Below, in pieces: positions 12,352 to 25,300 of a stretch of DNA of 64,000 bases. Origin of the DNA: Myxocyprinus asiaticus (taxonomy: Eukaryota; Chordata; Actinopteri; Cypriniformes; Catostomidae); assembly GCF_019703515.2 (NCBI RefSeq), contig NC_059374.1, forward strand, positions 17,709,095 through 17,773,094, written 5' to 3'. The notes beneath the pieces are model-generated. The model ran no database searches and had not been told where the DNA came from. It saw only the letters and a program-made list of their open reading frames with translations. The position numbers were made by a program, and so were the translations under genes. Positions within the stretch are counted from its first letter, which is position 1; each line of letters starts with the position of its first letter.

Positions 12352-12600
12352 TTCAGCCTGGTCTCATGAAAATTAGGTGACCGTAACAGTTTTGTAAAAC
12401 GAAATGATGTGCCTTAATACGTTTTGCTGCAGTTTCCCAGTGATATGTCCAGCGGGGGGCACCAAAAGTAAGTGAAATGGTGTCGTAATAAGGTCAATAT
12501 TAGATGGAGGTTTTAATAAGTAAAACGTACCTCCCTAACCTAAAATTTTACCTAAACCTAACCAATAGTCAGGAAACTGAAGAATTTGATTGATTACCCC
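12352..12600. repeat. dispersed repeat with GTCTCATGA end, copy 1
   Basis: CTGGTCTCATGAAAATTAGG, then GCAGTTTCCCAGTG and ACCTAAACCTAACC. Related sequence is at 13815-14400 (CTAGTCTCATAAAATGAACG, GCAGTTTCCTGGT, GGTTAGGTTTAGG), and similar ends bound the nest at 46185-47875. Probably a non-autonomous DNA transposon family. Confidence 0.5.
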
Positions 12601-12979
12601 AACTCTACATATTCACATTAAAAATGGATGATGCCAACAATCTGAAACCACTGTTTGCTGAGGTAGGAGTAGTACAACCAGCCTGAGTGGCTTCAGTCTC
12701 TTCAGAAAAATGGCATCATTGTGAGACTCTACATGGATTTTCAAAAGAACAAAGGCAAGATCCATTATGAATTACAGCTGAAGCAGTCATTGTGCAATGT
12801 CAGTTTTGCTGCCATAATTTGTTCAGCTGCCCTGAGCAACAAAACCCAACACTGATTGAATTAAAAACCCTGACTCAATTTCGACTATTGTTTTTCTTTT
12901 TGAAATAACATTAGCTAAGAGACCATTCACCTCAAAGGCTACATTCACACCAAAGTCAAGTGCCCAAGTCACATGACCT

Positions 12980-13236
12980 TTTAAATACACTGCAAAATAA
13001 TATTGTCATAATCAGTATTTTAGTCTTGTTTTCCAGTAAAAAATATCTAAACGTACTTAAAACAAAATAAATTAATGAAAATGTGTAATATAATAAGACT
13101 TATGAAAACAAGGAAAATGTTTTTGTCTTGCCAATGGGGAAGTAAAAAAAATACATTTCATTGAAAACATATTCTGTTAAAACAAGTCTCAATACCTTAA
13201 AATAAATTTTGCTTCTCAAGTAAATTGATCTTGTTT
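12980..13236 (+). repeat. dispersed repeat starting CACTGCAAAATA
   Basis: Starts ACACTGCAAAATAATATTG, then TCTTGTTTTCCAGTAAAAA, and ends TTGCTTCTCAAGTAAATTGA. A reverse-oriented relative lies at about 34780-35195, ending TTTTTTTGCAGTGTAG. Common style of a fish DNA-transposon-derived repeat. Confidence 0.5.
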
Positions 13237-13653
13237 TAAAGGTGCACTCAGTACATTTTTCCTCATTAAAAAGTTGTACTCCTAAAAAAATTTATAGTAA
13301 TTTTGAAACATAGGTATAAATCATGAGCAATCATATTAGATAAAGACTCCAGTCATATCAGTAACCTTATAAAAGCTGTTTTATTCTACATGGAGAAGTT
13401 GTCCTCATGGGGGCGGCCATGTTAGAATCACATGACCAGCCAAATACTACTGGCTTAGTCTCAGTAACCGCCTTTATATTGGACACTTTCACTCTTGAAT
13501 TACATTTATAATGGCTGACTGTGTATAGTCAATTTCTACAATGGCATCTGAAACTGAAAACTACTGATTTTAAATGATACTGCATCCAAGCCGCTAGGTG
13601 TCACTGTAGGTCCAAGATGACACAAACACATAAGTTACTGAGTAAACCTTTAA
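13237..13653 (+). mobile_element. foldback MITE, family AAAGGTGCACTCAGTA, copy 1
   Basis: Left end TTAAAGGTGCACTCAGTA, right end TTACTGAGTAAACCTTTAA; the ends pair as inverted repeats and both carry TTAA. A reverse-oriented second copy lies at 46773-47182, with shared internal segments (GGCGGCCATGTTAGAATCAC here; its counterpart in reverse there). No coding capacity. Confidence 0.7.
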
Positions 13654-13814
13654 GTATGTTTTGATATTTGTACTGGGAATCAAAACAAAAATACCGATTA
13701 AGAGAAGATGGAAAAAGGCATGTTTATCATCAATAAATATCAAAACATACTTTAATAAGTATAAATAATCATATTTTCTCATTATATGAAACTAGAAGAA
13801 CTTTGGAATTTTTG

Positions 13815-14400
13815 CAACCTAGTCTCATAAAATGAACGTTACTATAACTACAATTTTGCAAACTGAATTTACATGCTGCTTTCTATGTTAGCGCAGTTTC
13901 CTGGTAAAATTAACACTAGAGGCGCTACAACAACTGTGCGTTTCATTCACTTTCACACAAATAATGACTACAGCGGCTGAATATTACTTTATAAACAATT
14001 ATTTCTTGCTCTGTTACTCACACCCTGCTATGTTTTGGTATCACTTTTACTCTAATGCATCATTTGAAAAAAATTCTGTAAGCGATACATTTTAACATTT
14101 GAATTATAGACTCAACTATATTTACACACTTAATCCAATGTGATTAGCTTGCGCAGTAGCTCAGCTGATAAAGTGTTGGACTTTGGACTCGGAAGTCTGC
14201 CAGTTCAAAACTAGTTAAACACAAGCTGACATGTGAGACGAAGGTGTCATAGAAGCAACATGAGATGACGTGGTCACTTCAGAAAATGTGCCTTTCATTT
14301 CTCATTTTGTTTTTGGACACTATCGGTTAGGTTTAGGCATTGGTTTAAGGGTAGGGAGGCCTCTTTTGTGTCTACCTCTCATTTCATTTTAGATAACTAT
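13815..14400. repeat. dispersed repeat with GTCTCAT end, copy 2
   Basis: Shares its left end, GCAGTTTCC segment and GGTTAGGTTTAGG segment with the copy at 12352. Contains a tRNA-like segment at 14145-14225. Confidence 0.45.
14145..14225 (+). repeat. tRNA-like segment (SINE head or relic)
   Basis: GCAGTAGCTCAGCTGATAAA resembles an A box; the B-box position has CCAGTTCAAAACTA. Acceptor-stem pairing is not convincing, so I do not call a functional tRNA gene. It is probably the head of a tRNA-derived SINE embedded in the surrounding repeat. Confidence 0.4.
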
Positions 14401-14504
14401 ACCAAGGCCCATTTTTTCTATTTTGTTTTCTGATGTTCATTATTTATTCATCTTGTTGTACAGTATCCTCTAGGTTTAATATCAGTAACTCATTATGTAA
14501 TATA

Positions 14505-14892
14505 CAGTAGCCCCAAAAAGTACTAGGACACTTAGTTGACAATTAAAAATGTTTGAATGCCATTGCATGAGATGCAGAATATCAAAGCAAGTGGTGTCTG
14601 CAAATAAATGATTCTAGATGTTTTCTCAGAATTGTGTTCACTTTTATGAGCACATTTTGCAATTACTTTCAACCAAATACTTTTTGTCAGAATTTTGTAC
14701 CATATATCTATTGTTTTATTAGTTTGAAACCTAATAAATGTTTTGTTGCTAAATGTTTTGCTTAAAAAAAGGGGGTTTGTGATATATGTATTTAAAATAA
14801 ATGCCACTTGGATTGATATTTTGTTGTATAATGCAAATACATTCATACATATTTAAATGTGGCTTAGGTGTTCAAATGCTTTGGGAGCCCTG
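14505..14892 (+). mobile_element. Tc1-type MITE, CAGTGGCCCC family, copy 1
   Basis: Left end CAGTAGCCCCAAAAAGTACT after TA; right end TTTGGGAGCCCTG. Shares both ends and internal GTGTGGCTTA-like sequence with the element at 33267-33449, in the same orientation. Ends 93 bp before the D2 exon. Confidence 0.7.
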
Positions 14893-14985
14893 CATAATTC
14901 ATCCTGACCCTTTTTCATTTTTAGCATTTATTTATTGTTTCCTGTCTGATTAATTCTGTTTTTTTCTCTTTCTTGGCTTCTTCAG

Positions 14986-15285
14986 TGGAGCCAAAAGCCT
15001 ATGTGTCTCCCGGCTCTTTGACACTGATGGATGGAGATGGTGAAACTCTGGTGGCCACATGTACAGCTGAGAGGGGTCGCCCAGCAGCAGAGGTGTTCTG
15101 GGAATCAGACCTGTTGGGTCACACAGAGGTCATTACACAGAAGGAGTCTGATGGCACCTCCACCACTTCAGTGCACTACGTGTGGGCCCCCACCCGTGAC
15201 AAGTTTAACCACACCCTCAGCTGCATTGTTCGTCATCCGGCACTATCCATGGAATTCCGCATTCCCTATCGGCTCAATGTGCTTT
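14986..15285 (+). CDS. nectin3: nectin3 exon: second Ig domain (D2)
   Basis: The acceptor is TTCTTCAG after a pyrimidine tract and the donor is GTAAGT. Both ends are phase 1, joining the previous exon as Val-Glu-Pro (VEPKAY). It encodes 99 complete codons of a constant-type Ig domain: Cys in VATCTAE, Trp in VFWESD and Cys in LSCIVRHP, with sequon NHT. The segment RHPALSMEFRIPY matches the conserved end of nectin D2. D2 supports cis dimerisation and spaces D1 from the membrane. A Tc1-type MITE ends 93 bp upstream of the acceptor. Confidence 0.88.
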
Positions 15286-15529
15286 GTAAGTGTGAATGTA
15301 AATTGCTTTCTTCAAAGAGCCCCTTGTAGAAGAATTTTTTTCCTGTTGCCGCCACTGTTTCTCCTATTTTGTATTTAGATTCAGGGTTCGCACTTTCCAC
15401 AGACATTGAAAACCTGGAAATATCGGGAAATTAAAAAAATTGCAATTTACAGACCTTGAAAAGTCTTGGGGGCTATTCATATAAAAAGTTAGATACAGCG
15501 GCACGAATAGAACATAACACAGGTGTCTT

Positions 15530-16027
15530 AAAGGGATAGATCACCCAAAAATGTAAATTCTCTCATCATTTACTCACCCTCATGCCATGCCATATGTGTA
15601 TGAGTTTCTTTCTTCTGCAGAACACAAACGATTTTTTTGAAGAATATCTCAGCTCTGTAAGTCCATACAATGAAAGTGAATGCAACTGTAAATCTCCACT
15701 TTCACTTTCACATTCTTTCATATTTATGTTAAAAAAGGACTTAAATATTGATCTGTTTCTCTCCCACACCTATCACATCACTTCTGAAGATGTGGTTTAA
15801 CCACTTGAGTTATATGGATTACTTTTATGTGGCCTTTATGTAATTTTTGGAGCTTCAAATGTCTGGTCACCATTCACTTGCATTTTAAGGACCAACAGAG
15901 CTGAAATATTCTTCTAAAAATCTTTGTTTGTGTTCAGCAGAAGAAAGAAAGTCATACACATCTGGGGTGGCTTGAGGGTGAGTAAATGATGAGCGAATTT
16001 ACATTTTTGGGTGAACTACCCCTATAA
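15530..16027. mobile_element. foldback MITE, AAAGGGATAGTTCACCC family, copy 1
   Basis: A near-palindromic element. The left arm starts TTAAAGGGATAGATCACCC and has CATCATTTACTCACCCTCAT; the right arm carries the reverse complement (GAGGGTGAGTAAATGATGAG) and ends GGGTGAACTACCCCTATAA. Arms of about 200 bp include AAAGTGAATG and CTTTCTTCTGC motifs. This abundant cyprinid-style family occurs at least six times in the window. Confidence 0.8.
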
Positions 16028-16195
16028 GATGCGTTTTTAACAGTTGAAGTTGTTTTTAACTTGACACACCGCTCCTCAAAAATTTTCAAAAACATCTGTA
16101 TAGGCATGTTTACATAGGAAAACATTTGAAAAGACAGCATGGACAGATGCAAAAACTAATTCTGTGTGAACGGCCCCTTGGAAATTAATTAAATG

Positions 16196-16627
16196 TTAAA
16201 GGAATAGTTTACACAAAAATGTCCTCATAGTGTTCCAAACTCCTATGATTTAATTTCTTATGTGAAACACAAAAGGAGATGTCACGGTCCATCTCTTTAA
16301 TACAATGGCAAGAACCCAAAAATATCGTAAAAGTAGGCATATTCCAAGTCTTATGAAGACATATGATAGGTTTTGGTGAGAAACTACCTGGAATTGAAGT
16401 CATTTTGCAGTGAAAATCTTATCCGTTGCACATTCATGAGCACTATAAGAGAAGCTTGTTTACTTGCGTTGTTTAATGCTACAAACAACTTGAAAAGACG
16501 GTCTGCGATATTCATTCAAACAACTTTTGTCTTCCGCATAAAACAGAAAGTCATACAGGTTTGGAACAATATGAGGGTGAGTAAATTACAACAAAATGTA
16601 CATTTCTGGGTGAACTATTTCTTTAAA
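16196..16627. mobile_element. foldback MITE, same family, copy 2 (diverged)
   Basis: Left TTAAAGGAATAGTTTACAC, right GGGTGAACTATTTCTTTAA, with the GTCATACAGGTTTGGAACA internal word. About 430 bp, more diverged than copy 1, from which it is separated by 170 bp. Confidence 0.7.
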
Positions 16628-18456
16628 AAGTCATGGAAATGTCTGTTATTTCCAATTATACATGTTTTTTTTTTTGTTGTTTTTTTTTTGTTTTTTGTTT
16701 TTTGTAGCTTTTAAATATTTAATCACTGGAAAGTTCTTTCTGTAAGTGCCATCTCTATAAAATTATTTGTAAAAACCCTTATCTAGTAATTTAGAGGTAT
16801 AAATGGTTAAAAGGTGTGGGACCCCTGTAGTTAAAAGGTGGACTCCATTATGTGCCTGCAGTTAAGGGTTTCCTGTATGTTATAAGAAGCACAGATCGCT
16901 CATGAGCTCACTTTTGTGACTCTCAAACTCTCATATAACATCAATTTATGAGTCAGTTTAACATCTTAATCCTAAATATGCTTTCCTTTGTCATCTTGAA
17001 CTGGTGGCTGCTGTCTGTTTGTACGGAGCGCTTCTTAATGGAAGTTCTTTATGAAATATTGATCTGAGCACAACAAGGGCAGCTACAAGAGCGGAAACAC
17101 AAGTGGGAGAGGTCCGTACCGACAGAGGGAGGCTTTAGTACTCAATAAATCACAGACTGCCCTCCAAAGTGTTTAAAAGTGAGAAAACTGCTTTTGAGCC
17201 TGAAAACCCCATTCATATATCAATACTAATTATTTCATTAAAGTTGGCATGAAATGAAAATTCGCCCTATCTATTTTCTAAATGCATGTTATTGATCTTA
17301 TTGTGAATGATTCATCCATGCATATATATTATTATTATTATTATTATTATTTTATTATTATTATGGACCTCGTAATCTTTAATCAAAATGTAATAACTCG
17401 AACTTCCGAACTTCTCTCTGGCGACGTATGCAGGACTTCTCCAATCATTTAGTCCACTTAAACCCATCCCCTATCTTATAGATACCACAACCTTGAGTAG
17501 AATTGAAAGAAGCGTCAATCGCATGGTGGTGAAGATGGCAAGGTGCATTTTCGTCTGTTTTCCTTCAAAACCATCGTTCCTTAACCCAAACTTCCTTGGT
17601 TACGGGTCAGCTGGCTTGAATTTACATTTCGAATGAGGAGGAATTACGGCGAATTTGCGGTTGTGTTCGAGACATTTCACCCCTGAATTGCTGAGGTGAT
17701 CACTAATGAATATAACTCTTCGGATGCCTCTGGAGTTTATTTATATTTTTGAATGCAGTTATCTTGGGATGCACAGCACAAGTACGTTTTTTTTCCCTTT
17801 GTATTTAGTGTATTGTGATTCAAAACGTTAAAATATGGTTATCATTTACTAACTCGTTTTTCAGTGGCTACAGCCTCTTCGTAAGCAAAGACTACGATGT
17901 GCTCGTGCATTTATATTGTCAGTTTGATCATAAATGTGTTGAGATCGCTGCTTAATTTCACCGATAACCGGCTCTGACTCGAGCAGCACGGTGGTAGGGG
18001 TGTGTGTGTCCACTGCAAACTCGCATTCAGATCTGCCTCCAATCCGCTATGCAACACCCATATTTTCACAATCCAATCAACAACCAATGGATAAACTGAA
18101 ATCTCGCCCTACATTTTTTTCTTGTTCGATAAGCTGTTTCACTCAGAAATACTTTTTCATCATCTTTTTCTACCTTGTCTACAAGGTTTGGCAGACTTTG
18201 CTACTTTTATTGCCTTACGTCTTTATTTAGGAATAATGTTATCTATCCTACTTGCTCCTTATTTCCTCATCGACTGGGTCTCTTAAAACTGAATAGGCCT
18301 TGATAATGTGTAAAATGTGGGCTGTCATGATGTATCCATCTCAGTTTGGAATGAAATGTTTTGTAGCTTAATTTCAACTGAGGAGAAAGTTCTGAAAGTT
18401 ACAGCATGACATTACAGCATGTTTTTAAGGAGAATTGAATTTTTCATGATATGAAC
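16628..18456. other. intron, no exon; (ATT)n at 17324-17364
   Basis: No exon recognised. A degenerate ATT/TTA microsatellite lies at 17324-17364 and T-rich runs at 16663-16705. Confidence 0.45.
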
Positions 18457-18670
18457 CCTTTAACCCTTGAATGGTCACTGTTGATCTCACCGGGTCAAAT
18501 TTACCCGGCTCGTTAAATCATAGTTCAAAACCCAAACAACTGTTTTATCATCTATATCTAATGTTTTATCATCTTTTACTAATTTACAAATGTAAAATTG
18601 CACATTTTATATACAGTAAATGCTCCAAATTTACATTAGAATATATGCATGTACCGTATGTTTTTATGTA

Positions 18671-20252
18671 CAGTGGCAAGAAAAAGTATGTGAACTCTTA
18701 GGAATTACCTTCATTTATGTATAAATTTGTCTTAAAAAGTTACAATAAGGAACAAACACAATCCGTTTAAACTAATAACACACAAATTATTGTATTGGTC
18801 TTGTACATGTTGAATACATAATTAAAACATTCACAGTGGAAAATGTATGTGAACCCCTATGCTAATGACATCAACAAAAGCTAATTAGAGTCAGGAGTTG
18901 GCAAACCTGACATCCAGTTAATGACAAGAGATTGAAGGTGTGGGTTAGGATTATAAAAAGCACTCAAATATTTTGAGTTTGCAATTCACAAGAAGCATCT
19001 GCTGACATGAACCATGCCTCGCAAAAGAGATCTCAGAAGACCTACGATCAAGAATTGTTGCTTTGGATAAAGCTGGAAAGGGTTACAAATTTATTACAAA
19101 AAGCATAGAATTCATATGTCCACAGTTAGAAAAATTGTCTATAAATGGAGACAATTTAGTACTGTGGTTACTCTCCCTAGAAGTGGCTGACCAGCCAAGA
19201 TGACTCAAAGGGAACACCACAAATTGCTCAATGAGTTAAAAAAGAACTCTAGAGTGACAGCTAAAAACTTGAAGGAATCATTGGAACTGGTTAACATCTC
19301 TGTTCATGAGTCTACAATACAGAAAACATTAAACAGGCATGGTGTTCATGGCAGGACACCACAAAGGAAACCGCTGCTTTCCAACAAAAACATTGCTGTG
19401 TGTCTGAAGTTAATCAAACACCACCTTTACACTCCACAATGCTACTGGGAATATGTTTTGTGAACTGATGAAACTAAGGTGGAATTGTTTGGGAAAAACA
19501 TGCAGCACTATGTGTGGCGTAAATAGGGCACTGCATACCAACATAAAAATATTATCCCAATGGTGAAGTATGGTGGATGGCACATCATGATTTGGGGCTG
19601 CTTTGCTGCTTTGGGGCCTGGACCACTTGCCATCTTCGAGGGAAAAATGAATTCACAAGTTTATCAACATATCCTACAAAATAATATCAGGGTGGCTGTT
19701 CACCAGCTGAAGCTCAGTAGAAGTTGGGTGATACAGCAGGACAATGACCCTAAACATCGAAGTAAATCCACTACAGAATGGCTGCAAAAAAAGAAAATCC
19801 ACCTTTTGGAGTGGACCAGTCAGAGCCCAGACCTTAACCCAATAGAGGTGATGTGGAATGACCTCAAGAGGGCCGTTCACACCAGACATCCTAAGAATAT
19901 GGCTGAGCTGAAGCAGTTCTGTAAGGAAGAATGGTCCAATATTCCTTCTGAACATTGTGCAGGTCTAATCTGCAGCTACCGGAAACGCTTGGTTGAGGTT
20001 ATTGCTGCCAAAGGAGGATAGACCAGTTATTAAATCCAAGGTTTCACTTACTTTTTCCACTGCACTGTGAATTTTTAATGGGATGTGTTCAATAAATATA
20101 AGAAATATTATAATTGTTTGTGTGTTGTTAGCTTAAGCACATTGTGTTTGTCTATACTTGTGACTTTTTTGAAGATGAGATCACATTTTATGACCAATTA
20201 ATGCAGAAAACCAGCTAATTCCAAAGGGTTCACATACTTTTTCTTGCCACTG
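18671..20252 (+). mobile_element. Tc1-like transposon, full length but inactive
   Basis: The left end CAGTGGCAAGAAAAAGTATG follows TA; the right end CATACTTTTTCTTGCCACTG is its exact reverse complement. The right TA seems mutated to TG. Length of 1,582 bp is typical. Inserted in the left half of the 18457-26402 element. Confidence 0.88.
19014..20021 (+). pseudogene. Tc1 transposase pseudogene
   Basis: Begins MPRKRDLRR, then an early frameshift moves the HTH region (DLRSRIVALDKAGKGY) to another frame. Later blocks are HHKLLNELKKNSRVTAKNL, a catalytic first Asp in TDETK just after an in-frame stop (19461-19463), a second Asp in QQDNDPKHRS and the Glu in SPDLNPIE: the DD34E triad is present. 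At least three in-frame stops (about 19189, 19461, 19524) plus the early shift make it dead. About 340 residues in total, normal for the family. Confidence 0.85.
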
Positions 20253-20616
20253 TGTGTATGTGTGTGTTGTTTCCATTGACTTAAATTGTTTTTAGATTGA
20301 GGTTGTAATATTGTGACGACGTTTTTTTTATAGCTTTGTAATAAATACATGCAATTTAAAAATAAATAAATAACATTGCCAGATTCAGAACACCTCTATC
20401 GAGGATGTCATGAAGTTACAGTTTAAGTTAAAGTTAAGTTGATGTAAATCAGTGTTAAAAGTTAAAACAGGTCAAATGAGGTCACGTGACGCCATGCAAG
20501 AAGCAGACGTGTGAGCGACGACCTCTGCACACTTTGCTAAATTTTTTATTACTTTCATGTTATAATCTGGTGAAATTTTATTCACCCAGTTACACATTTG
20601 CTCTTTGAGGCAAAAC

Positions 20617-21460
20617 ATGGCAAAGAAGTCAAAATCCTCGGGCTCTGGAGACATTAAAAAACACTTATGTGTTCAGGATGAAAGCCCTGAAAGGCCTGCA
20701 GACTCGATTTGGATGGCGCAGCGGGAGAGGTGATCCAGCATCAGTTGTCCAACATGTTGGTGATGTTGACGAAGGTTCTGCTGACTTGGAGGATCTCGCT
20801 GTAATACGTCGATCGATTACGGCAATGGAAATAACATTTTCTGAGTTAGTTACAAGAGTGACTGATGTTGAGAGACGAATCGATTGTCTGGAATCTTCGG
20901 AGAGGGAATTAACCGCTAATCCGCCCATGACCAAAATTGATTTGGAACATCTCCTTGAAAAGCTTGAAGATCTTGAGAATAGAAGCCGCAGGAATAACGT
21001 TCGAATTGTTGGAATTCCTGAGCATGAGGAGGGCAGAGATATGGTGAAATTCCTAAACGAGCTTTTCCCGAGTCTGCTCGACATAACAGGCCACGGGCTG
21101 GAAATCGACCGAGCTCACAGAGTCCCAGCTCACAGATTTGCTGAGGGAGATAGGCCCCGATCGATTCTAGCCAGATTTCTGAGATCATCCGATAAAGATA
21201 AAGAATTTGTGTTGCGCCAGGCGAGGAGCAAAGGGAAGCTTTCTTGGAAGAACCATAATATTTTCTTGTTCCCGGACTTTGCGAGTTCGACAAGAGAGAA
21301 ACGCGATCGGTTCAAGGAATGTAAGAAACCCTTACATCAGCAAAAGATCACTTTTGCGCTGATGTTTCCGGCTAAACTGAGAATAGAAACGAAGGACGGT
21401 CGCAAAGTATTTACATGTCCCAATCAGGCAATGTCTTTTATTGAATCAATGGGTGAGTAA
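20617..21460 (+). pseudogene. LINE ORF1 (L1-type RNA-binding protein), frameshifted
   Basis: The likely original start is the ATG at 20617 (MAKKSKSSGSGDIKKHL). That frame stops after about 37 codons and the rest continues in the frame of 20669. It encodes a coiled-coil-prone stretch (LVTRVTDVERRIDCLESSE), the L1 ORF1 signature LEDLENRSRRNNVRIVGIPE, an RRM-like domain and a C-terminal domain with RIETKDGRKVF. Such proteins trimerise and bind LINE RNA. Stop at 21458-21460. Confidence 0.8.
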
Positions 21461-22399
21461 ACCATTGGATGTTTCTCATGTGAGTGGGTCGACTCGCTGT
21501 ACTTACTCTGGCTTTTGAGGAAACTGGGTGTCATTTTGGATTCTTTTTTCTTTTTGCGTTGGCTCTGCCGAGCAGCTGGAGTTGTTTTGTGAATAACACT
21601 TTTCCTTAAAGAAACTTTTGCATTAACGTAAGATTACATTTGCATTGAAGTTCCCGGCCAGTTTGAGAGTGGACACTACGGATGACCGCAAAATATCTAC
21701 ATGCTCACACAAAGGATGTCTTTTATAAAGTTGACGGATTGTGTAAGTCATGGTATATACTTTTATGTGACCTCCGAGTGAATTGACTCAACCATCCGGG
21801 GAACCGGGATGCTGGTTTTGTTTCTTTTTGTATTGGTTCCGCCTAGCGGCTGGAGCTTGTTCTGTTGAATAACACACCTTTGGAACAGCTGTGGATTAAT
21901 CTGTTCGTTCTACGTGCTTATTCCTCCTGCTGGCTGGAGTTTGTTTTGTTGAGTACTTTTACGGGACATTGGAATGATTACATCATCCGCTGAACTCATA
22001 ACTTCACTTAACTTAACATTAATCACTTAACATTCGTTTGTCTGTCCGAGGAATCTGAACGGTTTTATATCAGCTGGAATTTGTTTTGTGGAAGATCACA
22101 CCTTTGAGACAGTTCTGTGAATGAATCTACACTTTCTGTGTGTTCATTCAATTTGTGAGGCAAAATTGAGCAATTCGATGGCAAAGTTATTGTGGGGGCT
22201 TGTGGGCATTCATGGACCTTTTGAGTTTTGAGGGACTGTTGCCGGTTGGCGTTTTTGTGCGCGGGGTTAATGCGTACGTTTTTCTTTTTTCTGTTTGTTT
22301 TGTTCGGGGGGAAGTTCAGGGTTTGATTGTTTCACTAATGGGGAATGTGGTCTGTATAATTTTGTTTTTGACACAATTTATTTTTTCTACTATATCAAA
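21461..22399 (+). other. LINE inter-ORF spacer with diverged internal repeats
   Basis: About 940 bp without ORF. A word of the type TCTGCCGAGCAGCTGGAGTTGTTTTGT appears about four times in diverged form (about 21565, 21840, 21930, 22070), each followed by GTGAATAACAC-like sequence. It looks like several diverged copies of a roughly 100-270 bp unit. Confidence 0.5.
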
Positions 22400-25300
22400 A
22401 TGTTAAATGTTAATATGAGTGTAATATCTCTCTCCACATGGAATGTAAATGGGTTGGAGCACCCCATAAAAAGAAGGAAGGTTATTTCTTTTCTTAAACG
22501 TAAGAAATCTGATATTGTGTTTCTTCAAGAAACACATCTCTCCCCGCTGGAAGCTGAAAAAGTTGGGAAGATATGGGGTGGACATATTTTTTTAGTGCTG
22601 GCTCAAGTAAGAGCAAGGGAGTCATTATATTGATTAATAAACATCTACAATTCAACTGTCTCAAACAGACTAAAGATAAATTAGGGAGAGTCATTATTGT
22701 TTTAGCTGAAATTCAAGGGCAAAGGTTGATTTTGGCTAATATTTACGCACCTAATGCTGATGATCAGGGCTTTTTTATAGATCTTGAAGGGATGCTGCAA
22801 ACCGCTGGCACCCCTCATGATATAATACTGGGAGGAGACTTTAATCTTTTGATGAACTCACAGGATGTGTAAAAATCTTGGCTTTATGGATATTTGGAGA
22901 CTTTTGAACCCAACTGGTAGGGACTATACATTTTTTTCATCAGTCCATAAGATTTATTCTAGAATAGATTTTTTTTTTATATATCCAAATCCCTCATTTC
23001 ATCTGTTGTTGATTGCTCAATTGGAAATATCTTAGTCTCAGATCATGCCCTGGTGAGTTTAGAGGTGTTGCCATATATAGAGAAAAATAAATCATATTGT
23101 TGGCATCTTAATGTGTCCCTTTTGCAAAATCCTGATTTCCAACAAATGTTAAAGACTGAAATCAATGTTTATATGGAGACCAACTGGTCATCAGTATCCT
23201 CTGTGGGTGTGGCTTGGGAGGCACTTAAGGCAGTTCTTAGGGGTCGCATCATACAGTATGCCTCATTCATCAAAACATCCAAAGCACAAGAACTCGTGGA
23301 GTTGGAAGAGAATATTAAAAGTCCCAAGGCAGAGCTGAAGCGCCGTATGTCAGCTGATGGCCCCGATTGAAATATAGATATAATACTATTTTGTCGCGGA
23401 AAGTGGAGTTTTGGTTATTCAGGGCAAGACAGTCATACTTTGAGTCGGGCGACAAAGCAGGGAAGCTTTTGGCTAGATATATAAAGCAGAGAGAGTCTCT
23501 TTCCATCATTCCCTCAGTGAAATCTGCTGGTGGTGACATTTATACCTCAGCCATTGATATTAATAATGCCTTTAAAGAGTTCTATCTTGATCTTTATAGT
23601 TCCACGTCTTCGTCTACTGATGAAGATATTAGAAACTTTGTAGAACTATTAGATCTTCCTAAACTGACGATTGAGCAAAAAAACTCTGATTCTGAGATAA
23701 CCTTGGAGGAGCTTGACGAGGTAATTAAGTCCCTACCTACTGGCAAGACAGATGGTTTTGCCGCAGAATTTTTTAGATCTTATGCTACAGAACTGGCTCC
23801 ACTTTTGTTAGAAGTTTATACTGAATCATTAAAGAATGGAAAGCTTCCTCCAACCATGACACAAGCCCGGATCAGTCTGATTCTTAAAAAGGACAAAGAT
23901 CCAAGCGAGTGTAAAAGTTACCGTCCAATCTCCCTGATCCAACTAGATGTAAAAATATTGTGAAAAATTCTAGCTTAAGTAAGGTTATGACATCTCTTAT
24001 ACATATAGATCAGGTGGGGTTTATTCGGGGCCGTAGCTCTTCTGATAACATCAGGCATCTCATCAATATCATGTGGTCAGTAGCGAATGATCAATCAACG
24101 GTCGCTGCCATCTCATTTGCCGCCAAAATGGCGTTTGATATAGTAGAATGGGATTATCTTTTTAAGATTTTGGAAATGTATAGGTTCAGGAGTACATTTA
24201 TTGGTTGGATTAAGTTACTTTATAGACACCCTGTAGCAGCGGTACAAACAAATGGATTCATTTCAGATTATTTTACTCTGGATAGGGGCACTTGGCAGGG
24301 TTGCCCTCTTTCCCCATTATTGTTCTGTCTTGCCCTGGAACAATTAGCAGCCGTGATATGAAAGGAGGATGATTTTCCAGGGGTGGTTGCGGGAGGTGTG
24401 GCGCATAAGCTTCTGCTTTACGCAGATGATATTTTATTATTTGTCTCTGAACCTACTAGATCTATGCCTTGCCTCCACAGAATTATTAATTCCTTTTCCA
24501 AGTTCTCAGGATACAAAGTCAATTGGTCTAAATCCGAAGCTTTGGCTCTGACAGCCTACTGTCCAGTAACGGCTTTCCAGCCGGGCGCCTTCCAGTGGCC
24601 CAAACAGGTCATTAAGTATTTGGGGATTTTATTCCCAGCAAATTTGGTCTGATTTAGTTAGTGTTAATTTTGACCCTTTTATAAAAAGGTTTTCGAGTGA
24701 TGTGGGCAGGTGGGCTTCATTACATTTATCGATGATTGTAATGGTTAATGTTATTAAAATGAATTGTATTCCAAAATTTAACTACCTGCTACAGTCTCTC
24801 CCTGTAGATGTCCCCCTCTCTTTTTTCAAGCAATTTGATAGCATAGTGAAGTCCTTCATTTGGAATGGTAAACGTCCCAGATTGCATTTTAATAAGTTAC
24901 ATAGGCCGATAGACAAAGGTGGGCTAGGCCTACCCAAGATTTTGTTTTATTATTATGCATTTGGCCTCAGGCATTTGGCTCATTGGTCGCTTCCACCTGA
25001 AAGAGTCCCTCCCTGGTTTTCTATTGAACAGGAAGACCTCTATTTTGCCACTGCAAAGCCTTTTTATCAAAGTAACCAGAGAAGTTAAATCACACCCCGT
25101 TATTTCACATTTGCATGTGATTTGGACAAGAGTGGCCAGAGTATTTAATTCTGACATTTATTTAAATGTTGCCTCAAGCATATGGCTGAACCCCAAATTA
25201 TGTATCAACAAGTCCCCTTTCTGCTGGTCAGAGTGGATTGTGGGGGGGGGGTTACTACACTCGGCGACCTGTATGAGAGTGGAGTGCTGAGATCTTTTGA

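Noticed and set aside
14145..14225. Possible tRNA gene
   Set aside because: The A-box is fair, but the B-box is degenerate and the acceptor stem does not pair convincingly; it is embedded in a dispersed repeat.
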